Shown here one piece after another: positions 7,299 through 14,202 of a stretch of DNA of 18,191 bases. Source of the DNA: Candidatus Methylomirabilota bacterium (GTDB lineage Bacteria > Methylomirabilota > Methylomirabilia > Methylomirabilales > 2-02-FULL-66-22); NCBI GenBank assembly GCA_016209725.1, contig JACQVO010000101.1, positions 1 to 18,191 on the forward strand, given 5' to 3'. The notes below the pieces were generated by a model that did not search any database, was not told where the DNA came from, and was given only the letters and a program-made list of their open reading frames with translations. The translations under genes and the position numbers were made by a program. Position 1 is the stretch's first letter. Each line of letters opens with the position of its first letter.

Positions 7299-8252
7299 CT
7301 AATAGTATTTCCGCAGATCCATCCCCGCGTACAGCGAGGCGATCTGGTCGGCGTAGCCGTTGAACTTCAGGGTCTTCCGCCGGAGGAATTCCCCGATCCG
7401 GCGCTCGGAGGCCTGGCTCCAGCGGGGATGGTCCACCTCGGGGTTGACGTTGGAGAAAAAGCCGTACTCGTTGGGTGCGGCCTTCTCCCATGTGCTCTTC
7501 GGCTGGGAGCTCACCAGGCGGATCCGCACGATGGACTTGGCGCTCTTGAAGCCGTACTTCCACGGCAAGACGACGCGAATGGGCGCCCCGTTCTGGTTCG
7601 GCAAGACCTGACCGTACATCCCGACGGTCAAGAGGGCGAGCGGGTGCATCGCCTCGTCGAGCCGGAGGCCCTCCACGTAGGGCCATTCGATGGGCGAAAG
7701 GTTCAGCACGCTCTTGCGCTGCGCGGGAAACTGCTCCGGATCCATAAGCGTGGTGAATTCGACGAACTTGGCCTGGCCGGTCGGCTCGACCCGCTTGAGC
7801 AGCGAGGCCAATGGGAAGCCGATCCAGGGGATCACCATGGACCACCCCTCCACGCAACGGAGGGCATAGACCCGTTCCTCCAGCGGGAAGAGCTTGAGGA
7901 GCTCGTCGATGTCGTAGGTCTTGGGCTTGGCCACGTGGCCGTCCACCTGGACCGTCCACGGCCGCGGCTTGAGCGTGTGAGCGAGCCGGGACGGGTCGCC
8001 CTTGTCCACGCCGAATTCGTAGAAGTTGTTGTAGGTGGTGGCGCTTTCAAATTTCGTCGCCGGATCGCTGAGGCTGAACGCCGTATTCCGGGTCGCCTTG
8101 AGAGGCTGGCCGGCCGGCGGTGCTGCCGCCTCGGCACCCCGCGGGAAAAGCGCGAGGGCCGCCGCCCCCACCATGAATTCGCGCCGGTTGAAATAGAGCG
8201 TCGGATCGGTGATCTCGGACGCCTTGAACATCTGAGCACGCTTGATCAGCAT
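7299..8252 (-). CDS. msrP: Periplasmic molybdopterin methionine sulfoxide reductase, catalytic subunit
   Basis: MsrP (YedY) reduces methionine sulfoxide in oxidised envelope proteins using a Mo-molybdopterin cofactor. The 317-residue protein begins with a conserved short leader (ASEITDP) and a Tat signal: twin arginine R23-R24 in NRREFMVG, a hydrophobic stretch and AEA near residue 43. The molybdenum-ligand cysteine is C133 in LRCVEGWSMVIPW. Family stretches GVDKGDP, NGAPIRVVLPWKYGFKSAKSI and PNEYGFFSNVNPEVDHPRW are all present. GAGGGGGG lies shortly before the ATG at 8252. It is the first gene of the msrPQ pair; its electron donor MsrQ is next. Cofactor insertion in the cytoplasm before Tat export is known for the family. 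Confidence 0.96.
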   Translation of the reverse strand: MLIKRAQMFKASEITDPTLYFNRREFMVGAAALALFPRGAEAAAPPAGQPLKATRNTAFSLSDPATKFESATTYNNFYEFGVDKGDPSRLAHTLKPRPWTVQVDGHVAKPKTYDIDELLKLFPLEERVYALRCVEGWSMVIPWIGFPLASLLKRVEPTGQAKFVEFTTLMDPEQFPAQRKSVLNLSPIEWPYVEGLRLDEAMHPLALLTVGMYGQVLPNQNGAPIRVVLPWKYGFKSAKSIVRIRLVSSQPKSTWEKAAPNEYGFFSNVNPEVDHPRWSQASERRIGEFLRRKTLKFNGYADQIASLYAGMDLRKYY

Positions 8253-8270
8253 GATCCCCCCTCTTGTTTC

Positions 8271-8339
8271 GTGAGGAGTTAGGCGTGAGGGGTCAGCGGA
8301 AAGGGCTTCTCGCCTTCCGCCTCACCCCTCACCCCTCAC
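8271..8339. repeat. Inverted heptamer array between pgeF and msrP
   Basis: Left arm: four 7-bp units from 8271 to 8298 of the form GTnAGGn. Right arm: three inverted units of the form CnCCTCA at about 8318-8338. Between them GCGGAAAGG and CCTTCCGC pair across an eight-base loop with one bulge, extending the hairpin. The pgeF stop codon (8329-8331) lies inside the right arm. Confidence 0.85.
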
Positions 8340-9219
8340 GGCGCGCGGCTCGGCATTGATCACCCGGGGCCCCGTCCCCGCCTTTCCCGGACATGCCTCC
8401 GGGAGCGGCGGGGGCCTTCCCCGTGGTCTCGGCTCTAAGTAAGATGAGGTTCATCATTCGACCGGTTCGCGGTTTCTCCGCCCGGTGGGAGAAAAAAACA
8501 TCCGCCCGGCAGGCCGTGCAAAGGCCGGTGTCGGCGATCCGGTCGGGACGCACGCCGGCTCCCTCCAGAACGGCGCGGTTCACCCCGGCGAGGTCCAGCC
8601 GAACGTGTCCGGGCCGGGTCGCCACGGCGTGCGCCCCCCAACCGGGCAGGACACCCGCCATGGCATCCGTCACGGCCGCGCCCACCTCGTAGCAACAGCC
8701 CCGGATGCCGGGGCCGATGGCCACCCGGCAATCGGCAGGGTCCGTCCCGTAGGCAGCCGTCATGGCCAGGAGCGCCCGGGCCGCGATCCGCTTTGCCGTG
8801 CTCCGCCAGCCGGCGTGCACGGCCGCCACGGCCCTGTGGACGGGATCGTGGACGAGGATCGGCAGGCAGTCGGCGGTGGAGACCACCAGGGCCAGATCGG
8901 TCAGATTCGTGACCAGGGCGTCGTATGCGTACCCTTCATCCAGCAAGACGCCGGGGAAGCCGCGGCGGGACGCCAGCGCTTCGTCCACGGTGAGCACCCC
9001 GTCGCCGTGCACCTGCTTGACCCGGACAACCTGCACCGGCTGGATGCCGAAGCTTCCGAAGAACCTCCACCGATTCTCCTGCACGGCCTCGGGATCGTCC
9101 CCCACGCTCTGCCCGAGGTTGAGCGTGGCATAGGGCGCACGGCTGACACCACCCTGTCGGGTGCTGAATGCGTGCACCAGCCGATTCGAGTCCCGGAGAT
9201 TGTCGGACTGAATCAGCAT
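8329..9219 (-). CDS. pgeF: Peptidoglycan editing factor PgeF (polyphenol oxidase / DUF152 family)
   Basis: PgeF-family proteins (formerly YfiH or laccase-like) remove wrongly incorporated L-serine from UDP-MurNAc precursors; other members act on purine nucleosides. The metal-binding residues are visible: H71 in KQVHGDGV, C118 in STADCLPIL and H135 in AAVHAGWRS. The C-terminal signature TGLCTACRADVFFSHR with TGRMMNLI is also present. I place the start at ATG 9219 (MLIQSDNLRD); a longer frame from 9276 only adds translated octamer repeat. The last ~35 residues are glycine-, alanine- and charge-rich with no family match, and the stop codon falls within the next repeat array. It directly follows the radical SAM gene on the same strand, and its proximity to murB-ftsQAZ suits a cell-wall role. 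Confidence 0.93.
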   Translation of the reverse strand: MLIQSDNLRDSNRLVHAFSTRQGGVSRAPYATLNLGQSVGDDPEAVQENRWRFFGSFGIQPVQVVRVKQVHGDGVLTVDEALASRRGFPGVLLDEGYAYDALVTNLTDLALVVSTADCLPILVHDPVHRAVAAVHAGWRSTAKRIAARALLAMTAAYGTDPADCRVAIGPGIRGCCYEVGAAVTDAMAGVLPGWGAHAVATRPGHVRLDLAGVNRAVLEGAGVRPDRIADTGLCTACRADVFFSHRAEKPRTGRMMNLILLRAETTGKAPAAPGGMSGKGGDGAPGDQCRAARREG

Positions 9220-9256
9220 CGGGGAATCGGGGAACCGGTGCGTCGGTGAATCGGTC
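9217..9256. repeat. Five octamer direct repeats at the pgeF start
   Basis: Five adjacent 8-bp units between 9217 and 9256, pattern nAtCGGkG with AATCGGGG as the best unit. Unlike the heptamer loci there is no inverted second arm. The array spans the end of the radical SAM gene and the pgeF initiation region, so pgeF has no clear ribosome binding site. Confidence 0.8.
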
Positions 9257-10988
9257 ACGCGAGGGAGGCCTTCCATTTCACGACCCGCTCGGGCAACCGG
9301 CCCATGGCGCGCTGGTATTCGATCTCCAGCCGCTCACGCTTGGTCCCCACCTCGAAATGGTCCCAGGGGAACCGCTCCTGGAGCGGCCGTTCCCGACAGG
9401 CGTAGAATCCCGGGTTGCGCGGCCACTCCCGGAAGGCACGCTTCCAATCCCCCCGGTGTCCCAGCGCCAACTCCAGCAGGCCGCTCACGTGCCGGTCGCC
9501 GCGTGACAGCACGGCCTGGAGGAAGGCCCACTTTGGCACATCGTGGGTGAACCGGATGCCCACCCGCCGGAGTTCCCGCCGCAGGTGGTGGATCTTCTCG
9601 TCCAGCGCCCGGACCTCCTCCATGGCGCACCACTGGAAGGCCGTCCAGGGCTTGGGCACGAAGCTGCTCACCCCCACGGTCAGCTCCGCCAGGCTCTTCG
9701 GGTCGCGGCGCTTCTGCAGGATGCGATGCCGGGCCGCCTTGGCCAGCCGGATGATGCCCTCGATGTCCTCGGCCGTCTCCGTGGGCTGGCCGATCATGAA
9801 GTACATCTTCACGCTGGGGACGCCCGAATCGGCGATCAGGTCCACCGCCTCGAACAGACGCTGATCGCTGAGGCTCTTGTGGATGACGGCGCGAAGCCGC
9901 TCGGTCCCCGCTTCGGGGGCGATGGTCAGAGTCCGCGTCCCGCTCTCCAGGAGCCCCTGCACCAGGCCGGGGCTGAGGCTGTCCGCCCGCACCGACGAGA
10001 GCGAAACCTCCACCCCCCTGGCGCGCAGGGCCGCGATCAATTCGTCGATCCAGGGATAGTCGGAGACGCAGGCCCCTACCAGGCCGACCCGCCGGCCGCG
10101 CTGGAGGGCGGTTTCCGCGGTGCGCAGGATGGCGTCGATGTGCCGGTGCCGGACCGGCCGGTAGATCTCCCCCTCCATACAGAACCGGCAGCCCCGGCCG
10201 CAGCCCTTCCCCACCTCCAAAAGCGCCATCTCGCCGAACTCGGTATCGGCCGTTCGGACCATGGAGAGCGTGTCGTAGGCGTCAGTGTTGAGGAGGCGGC
10301 GTTTCCGCACGGGGAGCGGGCCCCCTTCGGACGGGATGACCTCCGCCACGGTCCCGTCCTCGTGGTACTTCACGTCGTAGAACCGCGGGACATACATCCC
10401 CTGGACTCCCAGGAGGGCCCGGAAGAACGCTTCCCGCCCCGCCTCCGGCCGGCGTTCCGCCTCACGCACCCGCTGCAGGAGCTCGAAGACCTCGTGGCTG
10501 GATTCCTCCCCTTCCCCCAGGAAGAACCAGTCCACGAAGGCGGCCAGGGGCTCGGGATTGGACCAGGCGCACACGCCCCCCATGGTGACGAGCGGGTCGC
10601 CGGGGCCCCGGTCGCGCGCCCGGATCGGGATCCGGGACAACGTGAGGATCCGCAGCATGTTGAGGTAATCGTTCTCATAGGTGGTGGAGAAGGCGACGCA
10701 GTCGAACTCGGCGAGAGGCCGCTGCGATTCCAGACTGAGGATTGGCACCCGCAGCCGCTCATGCTCCGGCAGATCCTCCGGATCGGGATAGAAGGCCCGC
10801 TCGCAGACGATGTCGGGGCGTCGGTTCAGATGCCAGTAGATGGTCTGAAACCCCAGATTGGACATCCCGACATAATAGGTGTTCGGGAAGACCAGGGCGA
10901 TGCGGACCCGGCCACCCCAGTCCTTGATGACCGTCCCGGTTTCCCCGGCGAGGCGCTTGCGCGCTTTCTCTTTGAACTGCCAGATCAT
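9255..10988 (-). CDS. B12-binding-type radical SAM protein
   Basis: A 577-residue radical SAM protein of the family often annotated as TIGR03960-like. The N-terminal ~200 residues (VRIALVFPNTYYVGMSNLGFQ and DCVAFSTTYENDYLNML) look like a B12-binding-type Rossmann domain. The cluster motif is C-x3-C-x2-C in GKGCGRGCRFCMEG near residue 260. Downstream the barrel shows TIAPEAGTERLR and MYFMIGQPTET. In some bacteria this domain is fused to DUF2344, a tRNA- or ribosome-related domain; here that domain is absent. The reaction is unknown. The ATG at 10988 has only a weak ribosome binding site, but a promoter candidate lies about 50 bp upstream. The stop overlaps the octamer array in front of pgeF, so the two genes are probably co-transcribed. 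Confidence 0.9.
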   Translation of the reverse strand: MIWQFKEKARKRLAGETGTVIKDWGGRVRIALVFPNTYYVGMSNLGFQTIYWHLNRRPDIVCERAFYPDPEDLPEHERLRVPILSLESQRPLAEFDCVAFSTTYENDYLNMLRILTLSRIPIRARDRGPGDPLVTMGGVCAWSNPEPLAAFVDWFFLGEGEESSHEVFELLQRVREAERRPEAGREAFFRALLGVQGMYVPRFYDVKYHEDGTVAEVIPSEGGPLPVRKRRLLNTDAYDTLSMVRTADTEFGEMALLEVGKGCGRGCRFCMEGEIYRPVRHRHIDAILRTAETALQRGRRVGLVGACVSDYPWIDELIAALRARGVEVSLSSVRADSLSPGLVQGLLESGTRTLTIAPEAGTERLRAVIHKSLSDQRLFEAVDLIADSGVPSVKMYFMIGQPTETAEDIEGIIRLAKAARHRILQKRRDPKSLAELTVGVSSFVPKPWTAFQWCAMEEVRALDEKIHHLRRELRRVGIRFTHDVPKWAFLQAVLSRGDRHVSGLLELALGHRGDWKRAFREWPRNPGFYACRERPLQERFPWDHFEVGTKRERLEIEYQRAMGRLPERVVKWKASLA

Positions 10989-11038
10989 GTTGGCTTCACG
11001 GAAAGGCCTTCCGGTTCCCCGGCCCGGACGTGCAGAGC

Positions 11039-11067
11039 ATGCTACCAGCGCAAGTGAGGGACTTCAA
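11039..11067 (-). promoter_or_regulatory. Probable promoter of the radical SAM-pgeF unit
   Basis: On the minus strand TTGAAG (11067-11062), a 17-nt spacer and TAGCAT (11044-11039). The leader to the ATG at 10988 would be about 45 nt. Confidence 0.5.
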
Positions 11068-11153
11068 GGAGTTTGTACCCTTGTGCCAAGTAGAGTCCCC
11101 AGGCGGGCAACACCGCCCACAGCCGTTGTGCCGTGACGACGAAGCGAAGCCGG

Positions 11154-11203
11154 TTGATTTTGGGACCGAAGAAGTGGTATCAGTAAACTGCGGTAGAATC
11201 TAC
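11154..11203 (+). promoter_or_regulatory. Candidate promoter and operator for the DUF433-DUF5615 pair
   Basis: TTGATT (11154-11159), an 18-nt spacer and TATCAG (11178-11183) form a moderate promoter. Just downstream is a perfect 11-bp dyad GTAGAATCTAC at 11193-11203, well placed for repression by the antitoxin or the complex. Both are read from sequence only. Confidence 0.35.
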
Positions 11204-11227
11204 TCGGCCGTCCCGGAGGTGAAGAAA

Positions 11228-11458
11228 ATGAGATTTACCCGAATCACTGTCAACCCCGACCAAATGGGGGGGGTCCCCTGCATCCGAGGACTACGAATCC
11301 CACTTGCGACCGTCGTGGGGATGGTTGCCGAGGGAATGTCCGAAAAGGAAATCCTCAAAGCCTTCCCAGATTTGGAACGCGAGGATATCCGCGAGGCTTT
11401 GCAGTACGCCGCCGAGGCCGTGCGGGAACGCGAACTCCCCTTGGTGACGACCGCGTGA
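11228..11458 (+). CDS. DUF433 antitoxin
   Basis: A 76-residue DUF433 protein, the predicted antitoxin of DUF433/DUF5615 pairs. The family pattern is clear: a start with TVNPDQMGGVPCIRGLRIPLATV, then EGMSEKEILKAFPDL and a final helix DIREALQYAAEAV. The N-terminal beta-hairpin and helix-turn-helix suggest DNA binding. I chose ATG 11228 rather than upstream starts because GGAGGTGA lies seven bases before it. Its stop overlaps the next start by four bases (GTGA), so the two are translationally coupled. Confidence 0.88.
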   Translation: MRFTRITVNPDQMGGVPCIRGLRIPLATVVGMVAEGMSEKEILKAFPDLEREDIREALQYAAEAVRERELPLVTTA

Positions 11459-11832
11459 AGATTCTGGTGGACAACGCGCTGTCTCCCATCGTGGCGGAAG
11501 GGCTCCGCCAGGGAGGACATGACGCAGTCCACGTCCGCGATTACGGCATGCAGGCGGCTACAGACGAGGAGGTTTTCAAGCGGGCGGCCGACCAAGAGCG
11601 CGTCTTGATTTCAGCGGATACGGACTTCGGTACTATGCTCGCCCTCCGGAGCCAAACCAAACCGTCGGTCGTGCTCTTCCGACATGGCCCAGAGCGCCGC
11701 CCCGAAAAGCAGTTGGCACTCTTGCTCGCAAACCTTCCCAATCTCCAAGAGACCCTCCAGCAAGGCAGCATTGTCGTCTTTGAACCCACCCGCATCCGCA
11801 TTCGCCCGCTGCCAATTGGCGGCGCTGAGTAA
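11455..11832 (+). CDS. DUF5615 PIN-like toxin
   Basis: A 125-residue DUF5615 (COG4634) protein starting at GTG 11455 inside the end of the antitoxin gene. It has a PIN-like fold by family, with acidic residues D6 in KILVDNALSP, D29 in HVRDYGM and D55/D57 in LISADTDFGT. The C-terminal GSIVVFEPTRIRIRPLPI is typical of the family. Predicted to be an RNase toxin; activity in this family is less well documented than for VapC. The gene appears intact and full length. It is the last intact plus-strand gene before a run of decayed sequence. Confidence 0.88.
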   Translation: MKILVDNALSPIVAEGLRQGGHDAVHVRDYGMQAATDEEVFKRAADQERVLISADTDFGTMLALRSQTKPSVVLFRHGPERRPEKQLALLLANLPNLQETLQQGSIVVFEPTRIRIRPLPIGGAE

Positions 11833-11834
11833 GG

Positions 11835-11886
11835 GGGACCCATTTCCCCTATGGGAACCGGGTGCCGGGGAAGGGACAATGTCCCT
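11835..11886. repeat. REP-like cluster of short palindromes after the toxin gene
   Basis: Immediately after the DUF5615 stop come a five-pair hairpin, TTCCC with GGGAA across a 4-nt loop (11844-11857), and a perfect 15-bp dyad with AGGGACA arms (11872-11886). The GGGGA/TCCCC vocabulary resembles REP elements mobilised by TnpA_REP transposases, but no transposase is present. It may also act as a weak transcript end. Confidence 0.4.
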
Positions 11887-11982
11887 CTGAATTCGGGATA
11901 GGCGACCTTGACATAGCTCTCCGAGTCGGTGTGGCGCGAAATCACCCCGTGGGACCACTCCGAAGTGGCAAAGGAGCGGGAA

Positions 11983-12435
11983 ATGGCGGCAAATACGTAC
12001 CTTCCGGCCTACACCTTGCTGTATGCGGTGTCCTTCACGACTGTCGTAAGAACGGTTAAGGACCATGAGGCATTCAGGCCCCTAAAGCCATATGGTTGGC
12101 GCGGAGAGCTCTGGGTTCTCTGGTCCGCAATCGTGGTTGTGGTGGTCCCATAGCTCTTCTTTATCTTCGCGTACCAGGCCGTGGGCAAGCTCCCCCGAGA
12201 AGTTGGCCTATGGACAACGGTTCAGGTACTTCTCTTTGCGCTCCCTCCTGGCGCCTCCCATCAGGGTTGGCTTTGGACGGTATGGGCTGGTTCCCGCATC
12301 TTCAAATATGATCTTCCGAAGGGAGTTATGGCCCCTCTGCTGATTACTTCCAATCCCGCTCACCGCGCCTGCGCCGCTTTAGGAAACGTACCGGACACCT
12401 TTCGAGCGAGAACTGCGCGATTCCCTTGGCGCTGA
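11983..12435 (+). pseudogene. Small membrane protein gene broken by an in-frame TAG
   Basis: An ATG at 11983 with an excellent ribosome binding site (AAGGAG, six bases before) opens a frame that meets TAG at 12151-12153 after 56 residues. It then continues open in the same frame to TGA at 12433-12435. The TAG falls inside a hydrophobic stretch: ELWVLWSAIVVVVVP before it and LFFIFAYQAVGKL after it, together one membrane helix. The later part (GLWTTVQVLLFALPPGASHQ, GWLWTVWAG) also reads like protein. This is what a nonsense mutation in a small membrane protein gene looks like. I do not recognise the family. The frame probably shifts again near its end, since a protein-like continuation lies in another frame. 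Suppression of TAG cannot be excluded but nothing in the window supports it. Confidence 0.55.
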
Positions 12436-12583
12436 TTTTCGATTCTTCGGGAGTGAGATTCAGGACAGGAAGATCAGGAAGCCTATCCGGGGCGGCCCTC
12501 CGCCGCCCTATCCGGCGGTGGCGAGCCCACCCGCCGCGGGAAGCGCCGAGTTCCTGGCCCGCTCCCGGGAGACGAAGAACTGA
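12383..12583 (+). pseudogene. Frame-shifted protein tail without a start codon
   Basis: Between TAG 12380 and TGA 12581 a plus-strand frame encodes 66 residues that read like a real C-terminus: a charged helix (TPFERELRDSLGADFRFFG), then a proline-rich tail (PIRGGPPPPYPAVASPPAAG) and a charged end. It has no start codon and overlaps the end of the preceding broken frame, one register away. The simplest reading is that it is the tail of the same or a neighbouring decayed gene after a frameshift. No family recognised. Confidence 0.35.
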
Positions 12584-12706
12584 GTCCGTACCTCCGAGAA
12601 TTCAAGTCCTTGGAGCCTGTAAGGTGTCTGGTGCCTCTTCTCGGCACCTCTCGTTGGGTCACTCGCGACGGGGGATGGAGCACGCAGGATTGGGAGGAGA
12701 CTGACG

Positions 12707-12918
12707 GTTCCGAATAAGAAGGCCATCTTCTTCGTCAAGGACCTGGCGGGAAAACCGCAGCCGTACACGCGCCGTCAGGAGTTCGAAGCGGGGAAGCCTC
12801 CCACCAGGAGGACGATTCCACTCGGCCGGGGTTCTTCGCCGTCCCGGCCGACGGCGAGTCGAACCATGCGCGGATCTTCGTGGTGAGGGGGGCGACCCAG
12901 CAAGTCTCATTCATCTAG
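12707..12918 (+). pseudogene. Frameshifted remnant of a short conserved protein (DUF6982-like)
   Basis: The plus-strand frame at 12707 encodes KKAIFFVKDLAGKPQPYTRR. A different frame ending at TAG 12916 encodes TRPGFFAVPADGESNHARIF then VVRGATQQVSFI. The pair FFVKD.-G and GFF..PAD..N..RIFVV are, from memory, the beginning and end of one small domain (annotated DUF6982, often beside PilZ domains), which between them normally has about 20-30 residues with an FKDGE-type strand. Here that middle part is missing and the frame shifts, so the gene is dead. The N-terminal part upstream of 12707 is not recognisable. Confidence 0.5.
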
Positions 12919-12970
12919 TCGGCCTGCCTCGAAGACCACGGCAGCCGCGTCAGTCGGCTTGCCGTCGAAG
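12917..12970. repeat. Short direct repeat of the ftsZ 3' end
   Basis: 12917-12934 (AGTCGGCCTGCCTCGAAG) repeats 12952-12970 with one mismatch and one missing base. The second copy is the end of ftsZ coding sequence; the first lies beyond the ftsZ stop and overlaps the TAG of the pseudogene remnant. The copies are 35 bp apart. Confidence 0.6.
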
Positions 12971-14107
12971 AAATGTCGGGATATCCAGGACCTCCTCGTT
13001 CACCTCCTCCAGGGCCAACTGGGAGCCGACGACCTTCTTGCCCTTCCGGAGAAAGGCTCCGCGATCGGGGCCGGCGGCGGCGGCCGCCCTCGGCGCATAG
13101 GCCCGCAGGTCCGTGACCCGCGGGGGCTCCTCCACCGCCTCCGCCTCAGTCCCGTCGAAGCCGGTGGCGATGACCGTTACCCGGACCGACTCGCCCATCT
13201 CGTCGTCCAGGACATCCCCGAAGATGATGTTGGCGTCCCGGTCCACCATGTCGTGGACGATCTTGGACGCCTCGTTCAACTGATAGATGGGCATCGTCGA
13301 GGCATGGGTGAAGTTCAAGAGGACGCCCCGCGCCCCCTTGATGGAGACATTCTCCAGGAGCGGGCTGTTGATCGCCTTCTGCACCGCTTCCACGGCGGCG
13401 TCCTCCCCCGTGGCCTCGCCGATCCCCATCATGGCCATGCCCCGCTCCGACATCACCGTCCGGACGTCGGCGAAGTCCACGTTGATGTAGCCGGGCTTCA
13501 CGATGATGTCCGCGATGCCCTGCACCGCCTGGCGGAGGACGTTGTCCGCCATGGCGAAGGCCTCCTTCACCCCGGTGTTCTTGGTGGCGTGGTTGATGAG
13601 CCGCTGGTTCGGGATGATGATCAGGCTGTCCACGGTAGCCTTGAGCTCCTCCAGGCTCCGCTCCGCCTGCTCGCCTCGCCGCTTCCCCTCGAACATGAAG
13701 GGCTTGGTCACCACGCCGACGGTCAGGATCTCCATCTCCTTGGCCAGGTTGGCGATAATGGGCCCCGCGCCGCCCCCGGTGCCGCCGCCCAGGCCGGCGG
13801 TGAGGAAGAGCATGTCGGCTCCCTGGAGGTGCTGGAGGATCTTGTCGGTGTCCTCGATGGCCGCCTTGCGGCCCTTCTCCGGGTCGGCCCCCACCCCCAG
13901 CCCCTTGGTCAGCTTCTCCCCGATCTGAAGCTTGAGTTCCACCGGCGCATGGCGCAGCGCCTGGACGTCGGTGTTCACGACGATGAACTCCACGCCGGTC
14001 ATGCTGGATGCGGTCATGCGGCTGACCGCATTGGACCCGCCGCCGCCGACGCCGATCACCTTGATGTTGGCCATTGCCTCCGAATCCACCTCCAGCCTGA
14101 TCGTCAT
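12950..14107 (-). CDS. ftsZ: Cell division GTPase FtsZ
   Basis: FtsZ polymerises at mid-cell into the Z ring that organises septal wall synthesis. The 385 residues from ATG 14107 are a normal length. Visible are the nucleotide-binding start KVIGVGGGGSNAV near residue 16, the tubulin signature GGGTGGG at 107-113 and the synergy loop YINVDFADVR with N209, D211 and D214. After a variable linker comes the conserved C-terminal peptide LDIPTFLRRQAD, which binds FtsA and other partners. GGGAGGAG lies about six bases before the ATG. The frame remains open upstream into the palindromes and ftsA, but that part is not FtsZ. It is the last gene of the murB-ftsQ-ftsA-ftsZ series. Confidence 0.98.
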   Translation of the reverse strand: MTIRLEVDSEAMANIKVIGVGGGGSNAVSRMTASSMTGVEFIVVNTDVQALRHAPVELKLQIGEKLTKGLGVGADPEKGRKAAIEDTDKILQHLQGADMLFLTAGLGGGTGGGAGPIIANLAKEMEILTVGVVTKPFMFEGKRRGEQAERSLEELKATVDSLIIIPNQRLINHATKNTGVKEAFAMADNVLRQAVQGIADIIVKPGYINVDFADVRTVMSERGMAMMGIGEATGEDAAVEAVQKAINSPLLENVSIKGARGVLLNFTHASTMPIYQLNEASKIVHDMVDRDANIIFGDVLDDEMGESVRVTVIATGFDGTEAEAVEEPPRVTDLRAYAPRAAAAAGPDRGAFLRKGKKVVGSQLALEEVNEEVLDIPTFLRRQAD

Positions 14108-14120
14108 GCGCTCTCCTCCC

Positions 14121-14148
14121 TGGTTTTTGCGCGCCAGCGCAAAAACCA
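14121..14148. repeat. Palindrome copy 1 in the ftsA-ftsZ spacer
   Basis: A perfect 12-bp inverted repeat (arm TGGTTTTTGCGC) around a 4-base loop GCCA. It ends 13 bases before the ftsZ start, next to its ribosome binding site. A second identical copy lies 50 bp away at 14171. A further perfect dyad, ACCAAATTGGT, begins at 14145. No T-run follows on the ftsZ strand, so it is not a standard terminator. Confidence 0.9.
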
Positions 14149-14170
14149 AATTGGTGGGGCAAAGAGTTTT

Positions 14171-14198
14171 TGGTTTTTGCGCGCCAGCGCAAAAACCA
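14171..14198. repeat. Palindrome copy 2 in the ftsA-ftsZ spacer
   Basis: Identical in all 28 bases to the copy at 14121. It begins four bases after the ftsA stop codon in the direction of transcription. Confidence 0.9.
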
Positions 14199-14202
14199 GG
14201 TC

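Noticed and set aside
6534..8282. Plus-strand open frame of 582 codons antisense to msrQ and msrP
   Set aside because: Composition is the mirror of GC-rich coding on the minus strand, with no domain, and it runs straight through the repeat array; msrP and msrQ are unmistakable.
9543..11057. Plus-strand open frame of 504 codons
   Set aside because: Antisense shadow of the radical SAM gene; low-complexity Pro/Arg/His-rich translation without motifs.
12151..12153. TAG read as pyrrolysine or by stop-codon suppression
   Set aside because: No supporting gene in the window and neighbouring frames are also broken, so mutation is simpler.
14121..14198. Intrinsic terminators between ftsA and ftsZ
   Set aside because: The stems are strong but the T-run is inside the stem and none follows the hairpin on the transcribed strand; termination here would also silence ftsZ.
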